Origin: Chloroflexota bacterium
GTDB lineage: Bacteria > Chloroflexota > Anaerolineae > Anaerolineales > Villigracilaceae
Assembly: GCA_021823555.1 (NCBI GenBank)
Contig: JAKANW010000012.1
Location: 1 to 16,879 of the forward strand
Direction of reading: 5' to 3'
Length of the DNA: 16,879 bases
The position numbers were made by a program, and so were the translations under genes. The notes below the pieces were generated by a model. It did no database searches. It was not told the DNA's origin and saw only the letters and a program-made list of their open reading frames with translations. Shown here in pieces: positions 13,554-16,879 of the stretch (within the stretch, counting starts at the first letter, position 1; every line of letters starts with the position of its first letter).

Positions 13554-14720
13554 ATGACATCACCTGCCTCCTCCCCCCACAAACTGCGCGTTGCCGTCAT
13601 CTTCGGTGGACGCTCCGGCGAACATGAGGTCTCGCTCATGTCCGCGCGGTCCGTGCTGTCTGTGCTCGACCCAGACAAATATGAAGTGACGCAGATCGGC
13701 ATCACGCGCGCAGGCAAATGGCTGACGGGCGTGGATGTGATTGGAAAGTTTGAAGGTGAAAAGTTTGAAAGTTTGGAGCCTATCCTCCTCTCCCCTGACC
13801 CAACCAAAGGTGGGCTTTACGCAATACGTAATATATCATCCCGCAGCGAAGCGGAGTGGACGCAACACGGCGAAGAACTAACACTGGTTAGCCAACCCGA
13901 CATCTTCTTCCCCGTCCTGCACGGGACCTTTGGCGAAGACGGCGCCATCCAAGGTTTATTCGAAATGGCCGATGTCGCTTACGTGGGGGCGGGCGTAGCC
14001 GGTTCCGCGGTTGGCATGGATAAAGGCATCTTCAAGGATGTGATGCGCGCCAACGGTATTCCCACTGTGGACTCCATCCTGGTCCTGCGCAGTGAAATTG
14101 AAAAGGATATCCAGTCCGTGATCGAAAGGGCCGAAGCGGTGGGCGCCTATCCGTTCTTCACCAAGCCTGCCAACCTCGGCTCTTCGGTCGGGATCACCAA
14201 GTGCCGCTCACGCGGCGACCTGGGCGAGGGACTGATGGAAGCCGCCCGCTTCGACCGGCGCGTGCTGGTCGAGCGCGGGGCCGGTGACGTGCGTGAGATC
14301 GAAGTTAGTGTGCTGGGGAACGATGAACCGCAGGCTTCGGCGCCCGGCGAAGTCTTGCCCAGCCGCGAATTTTATTCGTACGAGTCGAAATACGTGGATG
14401 GCACCTCGGGCTTGGTCATCCCTGCGAAATTACCGGCGGACGTTAGCGAACAGATCCGCGCCTACGCGGTGCACGCCTACAAAGCCATTGATTGCGCCGG
14501 GATGGCGCGCGTGGATTTCTTCGTCGAAAAAGAGACGAACCGGATTTACCTGAACGAGTTGAACACAATTCCCGGATTCACGCAGATCAGCATGTACCCA
14601 AAGTTGTGGGATGCCAGCGGATTGCCCTATCCCCAATTGGTGGACCGCTTGATCGAACTGGCCTTGCAGCGCAAAGCCGAACGCGACCGCACCGAGCACA
14701 TCTTCAGGAGCGCAGGATGA
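13554..14720 (+). CDS. ddl: D-alanine:D-alanine ligase
   Basis: Ddl joins two D-Ala molecules with ATP, giving the dipeptide used by MurF. The 388-residue ATP-grasp protein has VIFGGRSGEHEVSLMSARSV (15-34), LHGTFGEDGAIQG (122-134), KPANLGSSVGI (204-214), EIEVSVLG (248-255), FYSYESKY (273-280), RVDFF (319-323) and NELNTIPGFT (334-343). The Tyr-containing YESKY loop fits a D-Ala-D-Ala rather than a D-Ala-D-Lac enzyme. ATG 13554 is chosen because the GTG at 13497 would translate the repeat DNA before the gene. Residues 60-115, a variable part of the family, hold two repeat-like segments. The stop overlaps ftsQ (ATGA). Confidence 0.95.
   Translation: MTSPASSPHKLRVAVIFGGRSGEHEVSLMSARSVLSVLDPDKYEVTQIGITRAGKWLTGVDVIGKFEGEKFESLEPILLSPDPTKGGLYAIRNISSRSEAEWTQHGEELTLVSQPDIFFPVLHGTFGEDGAIQGLFEMADVAYVGAGVAGSAVGMDKGIFKDVMRANGIPTVDSILVLRSEIEKDIQSVIERAEAVGAYPFFTKPANLGSSVGITKCRSRGDLGEGLMEAARFDRRVLVERGAGDVREIEVSVLGNDEPQASAPGEVLPSREFYSYESKYVDGTSGLVIPAKLPADVSEQIRAYAVHAYKAIDCAGMARVDFFVEKETNRIYLNELNTIPGFTQISMYPKLWDASGLPYPQLVDRLIELALQRKAERDRTEHIFRSAG
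13743..13777. repeat. Direct repeats of AAAGTTTG(A/G)A inside ddl
   Basis: AAAGTTTGAA occurs at 13745-13754 and 13760-13769, and AAAGTTTGGA at 13768-13777. Together they encode most of the GKFEGEKFESLE stretch (residues 64-75) of Ddl. A purine-rich, low-GC block stands out against the GC-rich gene. GGAAAGTTTGAAAG-like tracts are, from memory, frequent between genes in Chloroflexota. The position is a variable loop region of Ddl, so the protein may tolerate it. Confidence 0.5.
13818..13860. repeat. Second repeat-like segment inside ddl
   Basis: TACGCAATACGTAATATA (13818-13835) is followed by TCATCCCGCAGCGAAGCGGA (13836-13855) and GTGGA. The second part closely resembles one arm of the dispersed GTCATCCCGCAGCGAAGCGGAGGGAT element that I recall from many bacterial genomes, and the first resembles ACGCAATACG tandem repeats. 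It encodes about residues 89-102 of Ddl (ends near IRNISSRSEAEW). No partner arm was seen, so this is a candidate only. Confidence 0.4.
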
Positions 14721-15673
14721 GCGAGAAACCGACCATCACCCGCGCCGAGGAAGTGCGCCAGCGCCGCGCCCGCGAACAGTCCAGGCGCCAGAAGCAGGCC
14801 TCCGAACGAGCCTATCGCCCGCTGCCGCCTGTCACCGCGCGCAGGACGGGATTCGCCGTTGCAAAGCAAAAGCGCAAGCCCGCCAACCGCCGCTTCCAGA
14901 TCGCGGTCGGACTGCCACAGGCGCGTCTGCATGTCCCTGTCCTGCCCCAATGGAAGACAGGGCCGCGGCTGGCCTCGTTCATCCTGGTGCTGATGCTGGG
15001 CACAGCGATTTACCTGGCCTGGGGCTCGCCTACCTTCTGCGTGACCGAAGCACAGGTGAACGGCGCAGCCCGCCTCAGCCCGGCAGAGATCAACGCCGCG
15101 CTGGACATCAGCGGCCAGCCAATCTTTATGTTGAGGCCCGATGAAATCGCCGCCCGCCTGCGATTGACTTACCCGGAACTGGCCGGGGCGCAGGTAACGA
15201 TTGGGCTGCCGAACCAGGTGCAAGTGCGCGTGACCGAACGCCAGCCTGTCATCATGTGGCAGCAAGGCAGTGGCTATACGTGGGTGGACGCAACAGGCGT
15301 GGCCTTCCATCCGCGCGGGCAGGTGGATGGGTTGATCCCGGTCGTGGCGCTGGCTGCGCCTCCTGGTGGGTCCCCCTCGCCAGACGATCCTTACAGCCCG
15401 CCGCCCTACGTGGCTCCCGACCTGGTCAAGGCGGTGTTGACCCTGGCCCCGAATGTCCCGCCGGGTAGTTCGTTGATCTATGACCCTCTCAATGGCTTGG
15501 GCTGGACCGACAGCCGCGGCTGGCAGGTCTACTTCGGGAAGAACCCGAAAGATATGGTTACTAAATTGCGAGTGTATCAAGCACTCGTGGATTCGCTCTC
15601 GGCGCGCGGCTTGTCTCCTATTTTTATCAGCGTGGTACATGCTGAAGCGCCTTACTATCGGATGGTTAAGTGA
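14717..15673 (+). CDS. ftsQ: Cell division protein FtsQ (POTRA domain)
   Basis: FtsQ bridges early and late divisome proteins and holds FtsL and FtsB. The 318-residue protein has a basic cytoplasmic tail (1-82, with RQRRAREQSRRQKQ), one membrane segment at about 85-102 and a POTRA domain from about 106. VTEAQVNGAARLSPAEI, a central ARLRLTYPELAGAQVTIGLPNQVQVRVTER segment and WVDATGVAF follow the FtsQ/DivIB pattern. A Pro-rich linker (PPGGSPSPDDPYSPPPYVAP, about 215-234) precedes the C-terminal part. ATG 14717 overlaps the ddl stop and has AGGAG at 14706-14710, 6 bases away. It shares one base with ftsA. Confidence 0.92.
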   Translation: MSEKPTITRAEEVRQRRAREQSRRQKQASERAYRPLPPVTARRTGFAVAKQKRKPANRRFQIAVGLPQARLHVPVLPQWKTGPRLASFILVLMLGTAIYLAWGSPTFCVTEAQVNGAARLSPAEINAALDISGQPIFMLRPDEIAARLRLTYPELAGAQVTIGLPNQVQVRVTERQPVIMWQQGSGYTWVDATGVAFHPRGQVDGLIPVVALAAPPGGSPSPDDPYSPPPYVAPDLVKAVLTLAPNVPPGSSLIYDPLNGLGWTDSRGWQVYFGKNPKDMVTKLRVYQALVDSLSARGLSPIFISVVHAEAPYYRMVK

Positions 15674-16879
15674 TGGAAGAGATCCTGGTAGGAATTGACG
15701 TTGGCACAACCAAAGTCTGCACGCTGGTGGGACGCGTCGAGGATGATAAGAACATCCGCATCCTCGGCGTCGGCATCGAGCCGTCGGACGGCATCCGCAA
15801 AGGTGTGATCGTGGACCTGGGCGCGGCCTCGCGGGCCATCACGCGCTCGGTGGAAAAGGCCGAACATACTTCGGGACTGGAGATCACATCGGCGCTGGTC
15901 AGCCTGGCGGGCGCACACGTCTCTTCGGTCAACAGCCGCGGCGCGACCGCTGTGCCGCACGGCCTGATTGACGCTGTAGATGTGGCGCGTGCCCTCGAGC
16001 AGGCGCGCACGGTGGCAATCCCTCATGACCGTGAGATCGTCCACGTGGTGCAACGCGGTTTCACCATTGACGGGCAGGAAGGCATCCATACTCCGATAGG
16101 CATGCACGGCTACAAGCTGGAGGTCGAAGCGCACATCATCACCGCCGCGGCCGCTACGGTGGACAACCTGCGCCAATGTGTAGGCGCAGCCGGGGTGCAG
16201 ATCCAGCAGTTCGTGTTGAACCCGCTGGCTTCGGCTGAGGTGGTGCTGACCGAACAGGAACGCCAGATGGGTGTAGCCGTCTGCGACATCGGCGGCGGGA
16301 CGACCGACCTGGCTATTTATGTGGATGGCAGCGTGTGGCACACCATGGTGCTGGCAGTCGGCGGCAACCACATCACGCAGGATATTGCCCACGGGTTGAG
16401 GCTGCCCACCACCCAGGCCGAAGATGTCAAGAAACAACAGGGCCATGCCGTCCGCGCTGAAGTAGGGCCGGAGGAATATTTCAGTATCCGTCCGTTCGGC
16501 GAGGACCATCCGGTGCAGATCAATCGCCAGGACCTGGCGCACATCATCGAAGCCCGCACCGAAGAGATCTTCAACCTGATCCTGCAGGAGATCAAGCGCT
16601 CGGGCTACGACGGCTTGCTGCCCGCTGGTATGGTATTGACAGGCGGCACCTCGGCCCTGCCCGGCATCAAACGCGTGGCCGCCGAAGTGCTCAGGCTGCC
16701 CGTCCGCACGGCCCAGCCCGAAAACCTGATCGGCCTGGTGGAAAAGTTGAATTCCCCCTCATTCTCGACCAGCGTTGGCTTATTGCGCTGGGCCTTGAGC
16801 ATGAATGAACAGGACCTTGTCATTGGAAGCAGACGCCGCGATCGGCGTTTCAAGAAAGGAGCGGTCAATGTGAGTTTGG
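15673..16879 (+). CDS. ftsA: Cell division protein FtsA (runs off right edge)
   Basis: FtsA is an actin-like ATPase that ties FtsZ filaments to the membrane. The frame opens at ATG 15673, inside the ftsQ stop (TGATG), and shows 402 codons without a stop. It has the phosphate-1 loop GIDVGTTKVCTLVG (7-20), DGIRKGVIVDL (39-49), the 1C region around 84-161, CDIGGGTTDLAIY (204-216), AVGGNHITQDIAHGL (228-242) and VLTGGTSALPGIKRVAAEVL (321-340). The visible tail is basic (RRRDRRFKKG at 387-396). A membrane-binding amphipathic helix would be expected at or just past the edge. FtsA typically has about 400-420 residues, so only the last few are missing. FtsZ would be the usual next gene. Confidence 0.95.
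   Translation, partial: MEEILVGIDVGTTKVCTLVGRVEDDKNIRILGVGIEPSDGIRKGVIVDLGAASRAITRSVEKAEHTSGLEITSALVSLAGAHVSSVNSRGATAVPHGLIDAVDVARALEQARTVAIPHDREIVHVVQRGFTIDGQEGIHTPIGMHGYKLEVEAHIITAAAATVDNLRQCVGAAGVQIQQFVLNPLASAEVVLTEQERQMGVAVCDIGGGTTDLAIYVDGSVWHTMVLAVGGNHITQDIAHGLRLPTTQAEDVKKQQGHAVRAEVGPEEYFSIRPFGEDHPVQINRQDLAHIIEARTEEIFNLILQEIKRSGYDGLLPAGMVLTGGTSALPGIKRVAAEVLRLPVRTAQPENLIGLVEKLNSPSFSTSVGLLRWALSMNEQDLVIGSRRRDRRFKKGAVNVSL

Noticed and set aside
14492..14716. Longer N-terminus for ftsQ within ddl
   Set aside because: The frame is open there only as a shadow of ddl; ATG 14717 has AGGAG at the right distance and an ATGA junction.
14627..15709. Long minus-strand open frame opposite ftsQ
   Set aside because: It is antisense to ftsQ, has a low-complexity His/Arg/Gln-rich composition and no known domain.
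15655..16542. Long minus-strand open frame opposite ftsA
   Set aside because: It mirrors the ftsA reading frame, and ftsA is intact and conserved on the plus strand.

Overview
The window is a division and cell wall (dcw) cluster, read almost entirely left to right, in the order mraZ, rsmH, ftsL-like, ftsI, murF, mraY, murD, ftsW, murG, a CvpA-like membrane gene, murC, a small unknown gene, murB, ddl, ftsQ and ftsA. FtsA runs off the right edge after 402 codons. At the left edge is the start of a divergent methyltransferase gene on the minus strand. Most junctions are 1-4 base overlaps or gaps of under 30 bases, so this looks like one long co-transcribed and translationally coupled unit. No rRNA, tRNA, transposase or CRISPR array was seen.

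The organism is most likely a member of the Chloroflexota, probably Anaerolineae. This is inferred from lineage-like variants of the Mur, MraY and FtsW motifs, the Ddl and type II MurB sequences, the absence of murE from its usual place, and dispersed repeat sequences of a kind I associate with genomes of that group. None of this was checked against a database.

Regulation appears to be concentrated at the left end. A sigma-70-like promoter (TTGATT, 17-base spacer, TATAAT) lies upstream of mraZ. Three AAAGTGG-like boxes at 10-base spacing overlap the -10 element and the start of the transcript, as expected for autorepression by MraZ. A short GC-rich hairpin follows in the leader. No other clear promoter or terminator was found; the only gaps over 60 bases are around the small gene after murC (12147-12220 and 12455-12566) and before ddl (13488-13553).

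Functionally, MurC, MurD and MurF add amino acids to UDP-MurNAc, which MurB makes. Ddl supplies D-Ala-D-Ala, MraY and MurG build lipid I and lipid II, FtsW and FtsI polymerise and cross-link septal peptidoglycan, and FtsL-like, FtsQ and FtsA belong to the divisome. RsmH methylates 16S rRNA.

The most unusual signal is a set of short repeat sequences. Some lie between genes (12465-12554 and 13493-13540). Others are apparently carried in frame inside essential enzymes: an eight-residue PFGKLRAG segment in RsmH, a roughly 19-residue segment in MurD beyond the P-loop, and two candidate segments in a variable part of Ddl. This resembles the protein-coding palindromic elements known from Rickettsia. 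Other points worth a second look are altered signature residues in MraY (HLH for HHH) and MurG (GGTGGG for GGTGGH), a 95-base ftsW/murG overlap, and a ferredoxin-like cysteine motif without an obvious start codon after murC.
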